Of a DNA stretch of 64,000 nt, positions 1 to 9,649 are shown in pieces. A program made the translations under genes and the position numbers. This stretch comes from Okapia johnstoni (taxonomy: Eukaryota > Chordata > Mammalia > Artiodactyla > Giraffidae): positions 71,973,405-72,037,404 of the forward strand of contig CM044322.1 of NCBI GenBank assembly GCA_024291935.2, written 5' to 3'. Under the pieces are notes generated by a model that was not told where the DNA came from, ran no database searches, and was given only the letters and a program-made list of their open reading frames with translations. Positions within the stretch are counted from its first letter, which is position 1. Every line of letters begins with the position of its first letter.

Positions 1-1044
1 TGGGTTTTACTTTGTTCCTTGGTTTGGAACATACTCTTCTGTTGCCTCATTTTGCCTAATTTGCTATTTTTATTTCTGTGTATTTGGTAGGTTGTTTATG
101 CTTCCTGACCTCGGAGAAGTGGCTTTTTTAGGAGATATTCTATAGGTTCCAGTAATGTTCTCCCTTCTGGTCATCAGATTATACAGGTGGCCCCTACGTG
201 GGCTGCATGACTCCTTCTGTTGTAACAGGCTTACCACTGTGGGAAGTCTGGTATGTGTGACTGGGCTCTGGTCCAATAATTACCAGTCCCTGCCTTATGT
301 GGAACCTTCCAGCCACTGGTAGGCAGGACCAGGTCACGAGGAGGCTGGCAGAGGAGCCTTGGGTTGGGGGGTGGTTTCCAGGGCTATTGTTGACCCATTG
401 GTGTACAGAGATAGGTTCTGTGGTGAGTAGCTGTGGGACGAGGGGTCCTGGATCTAACGTTGGCCTGGCTGTGGGCAATGCTGGTTCCTGACATGGTTGG
501 TTACAGGGTCCAGTTTGTCCCAAAGCTGGTGTCAGCCTGTTGGCTACTGGGGATATATTTTGAGGTGGATGGTTGAAGGGTCCAACATGTTCCAAAGTTG
601 GTGCTGGACTGTTGGTGGGTTGGCTGGGTCCTGACATGGCAGGCTGCTGGACTGTGTTGGTCCTAGGGCTGATGTCTGCTGACTAGCCAACAGGGCTGGG
701 GCCCAAAGGGTCCTAGAGCTGATGCCTGCTCACTGTTGGGTGTGGCCTGATGTGGAGGTCAGACTCCTCACTCTTTGGGGAGAATCTTTGTAATTGTAAT
801 TATCCTCCCATTTGTGAGTCATTGGCATAGGGGTATGAGTATTTACTATACCACATTGCCAAACCTCCTGTCTATCTCATTGTGGCTCCTGCTTTATATC
901 TTTAGTTGTAGAATCTTTTTTGCTAGTATTCTGGTTTTTCTCATCAATAGGTATTGCATAAATAGTTATAATTTTGGTATAAATAGTTGCCTATGGGAGG
1001 AGGTGAGCTCAAGTTCTTTCTACTCCACTATCTTGGTCATTCCC
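1..1044 (-). mobile_element. Old L1 LINE, 5'UTR-like segment (antisense)
   Basis: Read on the minus strand, the right edge (about 1015-1044) has the look of an L1 5' end, with an 'agatagtggagtagaaag'-like start. The rest is the GC-rich, internally repetitive sequence typical of old mammalian L1 5'UTRs: repeated 'gtcctag.gctgatg.ctgct' units occur at 660-680 and 710-735. Open frames here of up to 147 codons lie in this UTR-like sequence and show no protein domain. The element continues left of the window. The family was not determined. Confidence 0.55.
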
Positions 1045-2329
1045 TGATTTATCTAGTAGAGCTAGGATTTGACTGTAGAGTCTATGTTCTTAATCACACA
1101 GCCATACATAAAAAATAACACTTCCTCCAAATAACTTTCTATTATTTTCTCAAAGAAGAAATAATTTAGTTGTTTTCCTACATCATTAAAAAAAAAATAA
1201 AACTCTGAAGTAAACAACAAAAAGAGTGCTGGAATTCAAGTGAACCTGACTATTTCCACTTTATCACCCAGAGCAGGAGCAAGGCAAGTAGGAGAAACTG
1301 TAAAATCCTATGAAAATTAGTGAATTAAGACCCTCTGTGTGTGCCTCTTGAGAAAGTAACAATGTGCCACACTCTTATAACTGTCTTAGGTTCCGATTGG
1401 GTTATTTGGGTAATCAGAATTGAGAGGGTTAGCACACTCCATTAATCTCTAAGTAGTGGGGATTTATAGCAAGTGAGCCATGGTTACTTGTGCTCAGAAA
1501 TAGCAGGAACTTAGTAAAGTCAGGTGATCTCACAGAAATCAAAAGCAACAAGGAATTTGGGGCAGTTAAGGAATTTGAGAATGGACCCTCTGGCACCTCA
1601 CCCTCACTCTATGAGCATACTTCAGCCACTCATCAACTGTCTAATCCATTTCACTCTTGCTTAGAGATCCCTGATTCCTTCCTTCCATAGAAGGAAAGAT
1701 AGATATAGAAGAAGTCTATATCTTCTCTCTGTCCTAGAATTAGTCCTATTCATGTGAATGTTTTCCCATGCCTTCATGTTCCCATGACTTCTTATGGCCC
1801 CCACTCCACATTTATATCATAAGAAACCAGGTTTGGGAAAGAAGGAACCAGAAGACTAGCTTTGACAAGGAGGGCCATGAATCTTGTTTCAGACATTTTG
1901 AGTCAGCGTCTCACAGGCCATCCAAGAGATGGCCAAATAGTTAAATTTGGCCAACTGGGCCAATCTCCACCTATGCTCTAGAGCACAGAGGACATCTGGG
2001 CTAGAGAGGTGAACTTGGAAGTCATTGACTCCTAGGTGGCACTTGTTCTAACTTAAACTCAAGGCAGTCGCTTAGTTCCTTCATTTTGTGCTTGTTCGGG
2101 GTTTTCATACACAGCTCATGAGGTAGCATGTAGAGTGGTTAGAATATGCATAGTCTTTGTATCAGATAAAGCCAAGTAAGTCCCTACTGAGCAACTCAAT
2201 AGCAATATGAACCAGGAAAAATCATTGAATGCTTTAGAGCCTCTAAAATGAAACAATGAGGCAATTATTTGAGTATTAAATGAAGGAATTATTTGTGAAT
2301 TAAAAAAAAATAATTATACCAGAAAAGAA
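1045..2329. other. Intergenic, no gene seen; possible MIR remnant
   Basis: No coding signal is recognised. The stretch at about 2130-2285 resembles a decayed MIR in plus orientation: a 'gaaaaatcattgaatgctttagagcctctaaaatgaaacaatgagg'-like run (given here only as its pattern of short blocks) ending in 'tattaaatgaag'. The remainder shows nothing I can assign. Confidence 0.4.
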
Positions 2330-2447
2330 TAAGAAGACAGGACAACTAAATGTAATGTGATATCCTGGATTAGATCCCACAACAACAAAAAATGGGGCAT
2401 TGGTGGGAAAACTGGTGAAATTCAAATAAAATTAAAAGTTTAATTAA
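2330..2447 (+). mobile_element. Old repeat, left half, split by a younger L1
   Basis: An old interspersed repeat starts here and appears to resume at 3184-3312. Both halves have the look of an old L1-type 3' end, with 'tatcctggattagatcc' on the left and 'tactatctttgcaactttt' on the right. The intervening 2448-3183 is a younger L1 3' end. Similar A/T-rich sequence ('agtttaattaata' versus 'agtttaataata') borders both sides and is a candidate target-site duplication. Confidence 0.45.
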
Positions 2448-3183
2448 TAGAACAGTGTGGAGATTCCTCAAAAAACTGGAAATAGAACTGCCATATGACC
2501 CAGCAATCCCACTGCTGGGCATACACACTGAGGAAACCAGAATTGAAAGAGACACGTGTACATAATGTTCATCACAGCACTGTTTATAATAGCCAGGACA
2601 TGGAAGCAGCCTAGACGCCCATCAGCAGACAAATGGATAAGGAAGCTGTGGTACATATACACAGTGGAATATTACTCAGCCATTAAAAATAATACATTCG
2701 AATCAGTTCTAATGAGGTGGATGAAACTGGAGCCAATTATACAGAGTAAAGTAAGCCAGAAAGAAAAACATCAGTACAGTATACTAACACTTATATATGG
2801 TATTTAGTTAATCGGTAAAGATAACCCTGTGTGCGAAACATCAAAAGAGACACAGATAAATAGGACAGTATTATGGACTCTATGGGAGAGGGCGAGGGCA
2901 GGATGATATGGTAGAATGGCATTGAAGCATGTAAATTATCATATGTGAAACGAATCGCCAGTCCAGGTTCAATGCATGATACAGGGTACTCGGGGCTGGT
3001 GCACTGGGATGACACAGAGGGATGGGATGGAGAGGGAGGTGGGAGCGGGGTTCTGGAAGGGGAACACAGGTACACCCATGGAGAATGGTATTCAGTGTAT
3101 TCAATGTATGGCAAAACAAATACAATATAGTAAAGTTAAAAAATAGATAAATAAACTAATTTAATAAAAAAATAAGTTTAATA
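2448..3183 (+). mobile_element. Ruminant L1 3' end
   Basis: This is a 5'-truncated L1. It starts in the end of ORF2 ('actgccatatgacccagcaa') and runs through the '...ggaagctgtggtacatatac' segment to a GC-rich 3'UTR with 'gggatgggatggagagggag'. It ends in an A-rich tail near 3130-3180. Very similar 3' ends occur at 6786-7493 and 49645-49820. No functional reading frame survives. Confidence 0.85.
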
Positions 3184-3312
3184 ATAATGTGCCAATGTTA
3201 ACTCCTTAATTTTGACAAATCTACCTAATATGTAAGCACTAGGGAAAATTGGGCAAAAGCCATGTAGGAATTCTCAGTACTATCTTTGCAACTTTTCTTT
3301 AAATCTAAGCTC
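3184..3312 (+). mobile_element. Old repeat, right half
   Basis: This continues the repeat begun at 2330-2447 after the L1 insertion. It runs from 'aatgtgccaatgttaactcc' to 'ctttaaatctaag'. The link between halves is inferred from continuity of the pattern and the similar bordering sequence. Confidence 0.4.
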
Positions 3313-3463
3313 CTCTGCCCGTGGGATTCTCCAGGCAAGAATACAGGAGTGGGTTGCTATGCCCTTCTCCAGGGGATCTTCCTCACCCAGGGATTAAACC
3401 TGTGTCTCCTGAAGCTCCTGCATTGCAGGCAGATTCTTTATTGCTGAGCCACCATGGAAGCCC
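3313..3463 (-). mobile_element. Bov-tA SINE (partial)
   Basis: On the minus strand this reads as the tRNA-Glu-like head ('ggcttccatggtggctcagc') followed by the 'gagaaggg..tagcaacccac' body. The 3' BovB-like tail is missing. Confidence 0.85.
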
Positions 3464-3605
3464 ATTTATATTTACATATAAATATAACTTTATACAAATA
3501 TTCATTTGTATAAATATATTTATATTTTAACTTAAATTTTTATTTATATGACTTGATATAAATATAAATTTATATAAAGCAATTTTGTGGGGCTATGTTT
3601 GTTGA

Positions 3606-3880
3606 GGAGAAGGCAATGGCACCCCACTCCAGTACTCTTGCCTGGAAAATCTGATGGATGGAGGAGCCTAGTAGGCTGCAGTCCATGGGGTCGCTAAGAG
3701 TCGGACACGACTGAGCGGCTTCACTTTCACTTTTCACTTTCATGCATTGGAGAAGGAAATGGCAACCCACTCCAGTGTTCTTGGCTGGAGAATCCCAGGG
3801 ATGGCGGAGCCTGGTGGGCTTCCATCTATGGGGTCGCACAGAGTCGGACACGACTGAAGCGACTTAGCAGCAGCAGCAGC
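3606..3880 (+). mobile_element. Bov-A2 SINE with 11-bp target-site duplication
   Basis: This is a dimeric Bov-A element. Two 'gagaagg.aatggca.cccactccagt' monomers are each followed by 'ggggtcgc..agagtcggacacgactga', and the copy ends in an AGC repeat. The direct repeat 'atgtttgttga' at 3595-3605 and 3881-3891 marks the target-site duplication. Confidence 0.93.
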
Positions 3881-3891
3881 ATGTTTGTTGA

Positions 3892-4997
3892 AATAGTCAA
3901 GAAGCAGTGACATCCCAGCAGCAATGAACACACCTGAGCGCAGATCTTGGTTTCTGAATACCATTCTCCAGTGAAAAGAACCAGGGTTCCTTGAAGAAAT
4001 GGGATTTCAGGGCTGGCTGGGGTAGGGAAAACACAAGATAGGGCTGAAGCATCTTTCAGTGCCAAATGCAAGGAAGTGCTTGAAAGACAACATGAGGGGT
4101 AAATATTTCAGCTTTCACAAAGCCTTGGACCCACCTCTGATGATAGATTAATATTTTAAAAACTACATCAGATAAGGTAAACTTACTGATCATTTCAATA
4201 GAAGTTTGAAAAGAAGGCAAAATAAAATTTAACAACATTCTCATTAACAGTATAGATGCATCAACCCAGAGTCAACAAAACTGTAAAGTTTCAGGGACAA
4301 GAGCTCACAAGACTAGCCTCCCTGACTCACTAACTGATTTGGGGGGGAGGGGACCCAAAAGCCATCCTCCCGTTTGATAATTTTCTAGAAGGACCCAGAA
4401 CCCACTGAAAGCTTTTATACTCATGGTTACAGTTTATTATAGAGAAAGAACACAAACCAAAATCAGATATGGGAAGAGATGGGCAGAGCCCAAGGAGGGT
4501 CCAAATGCAGTTTCCAGCCATCCTTTCCCCAGGGAGTCATGTATGGTATCCCCTTCTTCTAGTCACAATGTGTGACATGTATGGAGTATTGCCAACTAAA
4601 GAGGCTCACCTGAGACTTTGGTGTCTAGAATTTTTATTAGGGCTCAACCACTTACTGCCCACGTGGCTTTATTGTCAGTCCCTCCCAAGATTATGCTAAC
4701 ACTAGTTCCCCTAGAAGTTGGAACTAACTGTGTGGTCCAAAGCCCATACCATAAGTCACATTGTTAAACTATTTGGTGGTCAAAGCCCCCCACAAACAAA
4801 AACACTTCTATAAGGCAGGATATTCTTACCAGTCAAGAGCTAGAGATCACCTTCCTAGTATTGAAGTACAAAGGCCAGACATCTGTTCAATAAGGATACT
4901 CCGTTTTTACACAGTTCTTAATTTTAAAAAGTGTATTTCAAATAATGAACCAATATTTTACTTAATGGATAAAAGCTAGAGATACTCTCTTTAAAAA
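3892..4997. other. Intergenic, no feature recognised
   Basis: No gene, exon or repeat that I can name was seen. Open frames of 60-80 codons lack homology or start context. Confidence 0.4.
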
Positions 4998-5200
4998 CTG
5001 GGACTTCCTCGGTGGTCCCATGGCTAAGACTCTGTGCTCCCAATGCAGGACCATGGTCCAATCCCTAGTCAGGGAACTAGATCCCACGTGCTGAAACTAA
5101 AGATCCTATATGCAGCAGTGAAAACTGAAGACTCCACGCGCTGCTAAGACTCCCACAGTCAAATAAAAAAAAAAATATATATATATATATTTAAAAATAG
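4998..5200 (+). mobile_element. CHR-type tRNA-Glu SINE
   Basis: It begins 'actgggacttcctcggtggt' and carries the box-B-like 'ggtccaatccctagtcaggg' and 'aactagatcccac' blocks. It ends in an A-rich and (AT)n tail at about 5163-5195. Confidence 0.8.
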
Positions 5201-5758
5201 AAAAACAAATAAGAATGATCTCTTTAAAAATCATAAATTTAAATGTCTAAAATTTCTACCCAAAGATTGAGAATTTTAAAAAAATATATATATATGTATT
5301 TGTTTCTAGTAATAATAGTCTAGGTTATTTGGATTGACTGTACCTCCCACCAGGGATGCCAGACTTAACAAATGACAGAACAAGATGCCAATCAAATTTG
5401 AATTTTAGACTCATTCATACAAAAAATAGTTTCTATGAATTCCAAATTAAACTGGTATCCTGTATTTTATTAGGCAATTTCATCCTCTTCCACTGTAAAC
5501 AATTCATACTGGAGACATACACACAAACATATTCAAGTACACGTCTACATACATAACCTTTTTAAAAACATCAAAGAGGTGACAAGATAAAAAGGAATAA
5601 CTAGGTGTGGTGGCTTTGTTTTGTGTCACGGAAGAATGTAATTTATTAATATACTCAGATAAGAAAATGTGACAAATTCATATGAGAGGCAAAGAATTTT
5701 CTCATATAGACACAGAGACCCATAGAAAGCTTGCAGCTTTAGCTCTATAGTGACAGCT
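5201..5758. other. Intergenic, A/T-rich, no gene seen
   Basis: A/T-rich sequence with short (AT)n at about 5282-5295. Nothing coding is recognised. Confidence 0.35.
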
Positions 5759-5966
5759 ATTGTTAGTCACTCAGTCGTGTCTGACTCTTTGTGACCCCAT
5801 GGACTGTGGCCCATCAGGCTCCTCTGTCCATAGAATTTTCTAGGCAAGAATACTGGAGTGGATAGCCATTCCCTTCTCCAGGGGAATCTTCCTGACACAG
5901 GGATCGAACCTAGGTCTCCAGCATTGCAAGCATATTCTCTATTGTCTGAACCACCAAGGAAGACCA
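5759..5966 (-). mobile_element. Bov-tA SINE
   Basis: This is a complete copy on the minus strand. The head lies at about 5930-5966 ('ggtcttccttggtggttcag') and the tail at 5760-5800 has the 'agagtcagacacgactgagt' pattern. It is diverged by several substitutions. Confidence 0.88.
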
Positions 5967-6460
5967 ATGGCAGCTATGGGTCAAAGTAAACACAATACAC
6001 AAAATCTCACCAGTCATGATCTCAAATGAATATTTATCTTTCCAGTGTACACAAAATGTCTTCCTAATTAATTTGAAGTTACTAATAGGAAAGCATTCAA
6101 AACAGAAATGTGCAACAAACCATATTCTGTAATCATTAGCTAACAGGGTACAATCTCCCATCATGCTGATATAACCTAATATTCAGGCTAGAAAATCAGA
6201 CCCGCAATTGTTGCTGTTGAGAATAGCTTATCAAATATGTGCAAATCAGAACTAGAATCAAGTTTAGCCAAGAACCAGAAACAAAAATAAAGACACAGGG
6301 TCAGGAATAAAGAGACAGGTCAAGAGTAAATAAAGTTAAAGCTTTAACACAACACAAGGAATATAGCCAACATTTTATAAAAACTATAAATGGAGTATAT
6401 CCTTTAAAAATTGTGAATTACTGTTGTATACCTGAAAACTCACATAATATTGTACATCAA

Positions 6461-6785
6461 CTATGTTGTTGTTGCTGTTGCTGTTAAGTCACCCAGTTGT
6501 GTCCGACTCTTTGTGACCCATGGACTGCAGCACGCCAGGCCTCTCTGTCCCTTATCATCTCCAGAAGTTTGCCCAAGTTCATGTCCATTGCATCAGTGAT
6601 GCCATCCAGCCATCTCATCCTTTGATGCCCTCTCTTCCTTCTGCCTTCAATCTTTCCCAGCATCAGGGACTTTTCCAATGAGTCAGCTGTTCTCATCAGA
6701 TGACCAAAATACTAGAGTTTCAGCTTCAGCATCAGTCCTTCCAAAGAATGTTCAGGGTTGATGTCCCTTAAGATTGACTGGTTTG
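6461..6785 (-). mobile_element. BovB LINE 3' end, interrupted by an L1
   Basis: The minus strand carries the 3' end of BovB, with decayed coding for '[20 protein letters not shown]' and the tail 'agagtcggacacaactgggt'. A (TGT)n-like run sits at 6461-6485. The element resumes at 7509-7560 beyond an inserted L1. The 15-bp direct repeat 'agattgactggtttg' (6771-6785) and 'agattgcctggtttg' (7494-7508) flanks that L1. Confidence 0.85.
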
Positions 6786-7493
6786 TGGGAATAGAACTGC
6801 CATATGACCCAGCAATCCCACTGCTAGGCATACACACCAAGGAAACCAGAATTGAAAGAGATACGTGTACCCCAATGTTCATCGCAGCACTGTTTACAAT
6901 AGCCAGGACATGGAAGCAACCTAGATGTCCATCGACAGACGAATGGATAAGGAAGCTGTGGTACATATAGACAATGGAATATTACTCAGCCATTAAAAAA
7001 AATACATTTGAATCGGTTCTATTGAGATGGATGAAACTGGAGCCCATTATACAGAGTGAAGTGAGCCAGAAAGAAAAGCACCAATACAGTATACTAATGC
7101 ATGTATATGGAATTTGAAAGATGATAACGGTAACCCTATATGTGAGACAGAATAAGAGACACAGATGCATAGAAGAGTCCTGTGGACTCTGAGGGAGAAG
7201 GTGAGGGTGGGACGTTCTGGGACAATAGCATTGAAACATGTATATTATCATATGTGAAACAGAACACCATTCCATGTTCTATGCATGGGACGGATGCTCA
7301 GGGATGGAGCGTTGGGATGGCCCGGAGGGATGGGATGGGGAGGGAGGTGGGAGGAGAGTTCGGGAGGGGGAGCACATGTGAACCCATGGCTGATTCATGT
7401 CAATGTATGGCAAGAACTACTACAATATTGTAAAGTAATTAGCCCCCAACTAAAATAAATAAATAAAAATTCTACCACAAAAAAAAAAAAAAA
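6786..7493 (+). mobile_element. L1 3' end nested in BovB
   Basis: This 5'-truncated L1 opens at the 'gaatagaactgccatatgac' part of ORF2, includes the '...gatgggatggggagggag' 3'UTR, and closes with a poly(A) run at 7479-7494. A 15-bp target-site duplication with one mismatch flanks it. It is a close relative of the copy at 2448-3183. Confidence 0.9.
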
Positions 7494-7508
7494 AGATTGC
7501 CTGGTTTG

Positions 7509-7560
7509 ATCTCTTTGCTATCCAAGCGACTCTCAAGAGTTTTCTCCATCAACTGTACCT
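7509..7560 (-). mobile_element. BovB 3' end, continuation after L1 insertion
   Basis: The segment 'gcgactctcaagagttttct' matches, on the minus strand, the BovB block found on the plus strand at 11646-11665 and 14398-14417. It therefore continues the element that ends at 6785. Confidence 0.75.
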
Positions 7561-7629
7561 CAATATTTTTAAGACTTTACTTTTGTAGTTTTAGGTTCAC
7601 AACAAATTTGAGGGGGATATATGGAAATT

Positions 7630-7832
7630 TGGGGCCTCCTTGGTGTCTCAGAGGTAAAGAATTTACCTGCCAATGCAAGAGACAGGTGTTGGGAAGATTC
7701 CCTGGAAAAGGAAATGGCAGCCCTCGCAAGTGTTCTTGCCTGGCAAATCCTATGGACAGAGGAGCCTGGTAGGCTACAGTCCATGGGGTCACAGAGTCGG
7801 ACACGACTTAATGACTAAAACAATTACAACAA
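7630..7832 (+). mobile_element. Bov-tA SINE
   Basis: The head 'gggcctccttggtgtctcag' is followed by 'aaaggaaatggcagccctcg' and the tail 'acagagtcggacacgactta'. A short A-rich tail follows. Confidence 0.9.
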
Positions 7833-8029
7833 TACAGAAACTTCCCGTGTAATCCCTGCCACATACATGCATAGCATCCTCTATTATCAATGCTCCCTGC
7901 AGAGTGTATACCTCAATTTTTTTAAAAGAGTAAACAGAATTATATTTCCTCTTAGTGTTATCTACTCAAGTTCTAGGACTCTAATCAATCAAAATTGATA
8001 ACAGGCCAAAAGAGAAAGTCAGGCAAGGC

Positions 8030-8639
8030 TTTACTGGGGCTCATGAGAGAAACTAAGTAATAGCTTCCCTTGCTTATTTAATGGGGTGGGGCAAGCTGGT
8101 CTTTCTTTTTTTTTCTCCGAGCCAAGTGGTACATGGCACATAGCTCCCCAACCAGGAATTGGACCTGTGCCCTTGCAGGGGAAGCATGGAATCCCAACCA
8201 CTGGACCTCTAGCTGGCCCCTTAAATGAGGTGAGGGTAGGTACGAGTCTGGGGATCAGACTGTATGGGTGGCTTGGGAGATGGATGGGTGGCCTGTGTGG
8301 TCCATTAATGGTGCTGTGTTCAGGGATTATGTGCAATAAACTACTTTTACTCCTGACACCTCAGAAGTAGCAGTTGGATTTTTGGTCTCTTTTATCTTGT
8401 TGCTCATAATTTGCCCCAACTGCCCATGTATGCAGTTATTTTTAGTCCCTTATACTTTCTCATTCTGTTGCTGGAGGAGACATTTGTCCAGGTGCAAGCA
8501 CTGCAGCAAAAGGGACCCAGGGTCAGGTCCCAGCCTGTCTCATTCTCCTCTGAGGGATTTTACACCCCTTATTCTTAAGGGTTAAGGGGTTGAAGCTCTC
8601 TTATTTTGAAACTTCTTCCTGATGGACAGAGGCCACAAA
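8030..8639 (-). other. Possible retroviral LTR downstream of an env remnant
   Basis: Read on the minus strand, this follows directly after the degenerate env 3' end at 8640-8904, which is where a 3' LTR would lie. A purine-rich run with 'aagaataagggg' followed by 'tg' at about 8565-8580 could be a polypurine tract and LTR start. I could not define LTR ends or a polyadenylation site on this strand, and an 'aataaa' at 8335 is on the opposite strand. A SINE is inserted at about 8100-8222. This is an inference from position, not a firm call. Confidence 0.3.
8100..8222 (-). mobile_element. CHR-type SINE fragment
   Basis: The minus strand reads as a tRNA-Glu-SINE head: 'ccactggacctctagctggcccc' in plus sense is the reverse of the usual start, with 'ccccaaccaggaattggacc' as the box-B region. 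A T-rich run at 8101-8115 is the reversed A tail. Confidence 0.6.
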
Positions 8640-8904
8640 CCCATGGAACTTAGCTTACTCTAAAGGTGTAGAAGTCCCTTGCTGATTGTTCTGGGGACCT
8701 GTAGGGACCTGGGTTACCCTCTGGTAGAATGTGTTGAAGTCCTTGAGCCACCTTGAGTCTTATTTGAAACTGTTGAAGCCTAGAAGACACAAACCTGACC
8801 AAAAGGTTTAACAGACAAAGACCAATACAAACATTAAGATCACAAAGGTCACAGTTGAGAGTAAGGGACCCAACTAATATAGTCCAACATGGCCAAGGGT
8901 TCAC
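8640..8904 (-). pseudogene. Degenerate endogenous retrovirus env 3' end (gammaretrovirus-like)
   Basis: The minus-strand frame ends with a hydrophobic segment followed by the pattern 'LLNLLVRFVSSRLQQFQIRL'. This is the arrangement seen at the C-terminal membrane anchor and cytoplasmic start of gammaretrovirus-like (class I ERV) transmembrane envelope proteins. Only about 80 codons are open. No surface subunit, fusion peptide or complete transmembrane subunit can be followed upstream (8905-9640). It is an old, non-functional genomic remnant. The family assignment rests on this one motif and is tentative. Confidence 0.5.
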
Positions 8905-9640
8905 ATACCTCGATATGTGAAAATCTTTTAAAATAATTTTCCCTTTTCATTTTTAAATCCTTTAAAAGGTCTAAATATTTGTTTCTCAGTGGTAGGCCTA
9001 CCTTTTATTTATACATTTGCCTAGTTATCCATATTGGGAGAAAACTAATCAGATATCACGAGAAAGCTCGAGGTATATTGATTGGGGAAACATCTTAAAG
9101 GCATTTTATCAACGATACTGAACTGTCATACAAACATTGTACATTGTGCTTTAGCTGTAAGCAGTATTGCATGTCATGAGTAGTCATATTTTACGACAAT
9201 TTTACTACAGAATTTATTCCTAAGTATTGGGGCATTGTACAGTTAACACAATAACTCAATTTTTGATAGAACCTGGTCACAGGTCATGAGGCATTTAATA
9301 TTCATTTAAACATAGATTGCAGCAGTAACTTTAGAAACAAGCTTACAGTAGTTTCTTAATAATTCAATTAACCTTTACAAATATGTAGCATGACAGCAAG
9401 GAACTATCTGGGAGATGAAACTTAGTAATTACAGACCTCAATCAACAGAACCAGAATTTGATATCCATTGAAAGAAACATAATATTTTTCTGTCTAAAAT
9501 CATCTGCAGTTTAACCAAATATAGTCAAATTACAATTTACTTGACTGTAAATTAAATCTGATCTCAATAAACTTGGTGTGCTTAATTATGTAAGTGTAAT
9601 TGATTATGTAAGTATAATTGATTTTATCCCCTTCATGAAT
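8905..9640. other. Intergenic, possibly decayed ERV interior
   Basis: No gene or repeat is securely recognised. It lies upstream (in minus sense) of the env remnant, so it may be decayed proviral sequence, but I found no gag, pol or env motif. Confidence 0.25.
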
Positions 9641-9649
9641 CACAGCCTT

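Noticed and set aside
194..637. 147-codon minus-strand frame rich in Pro and Thr
   Set aside because: It lies within L1 5'UTR-like repetitive sequence and has no domain; the repeated units explain the long frame.
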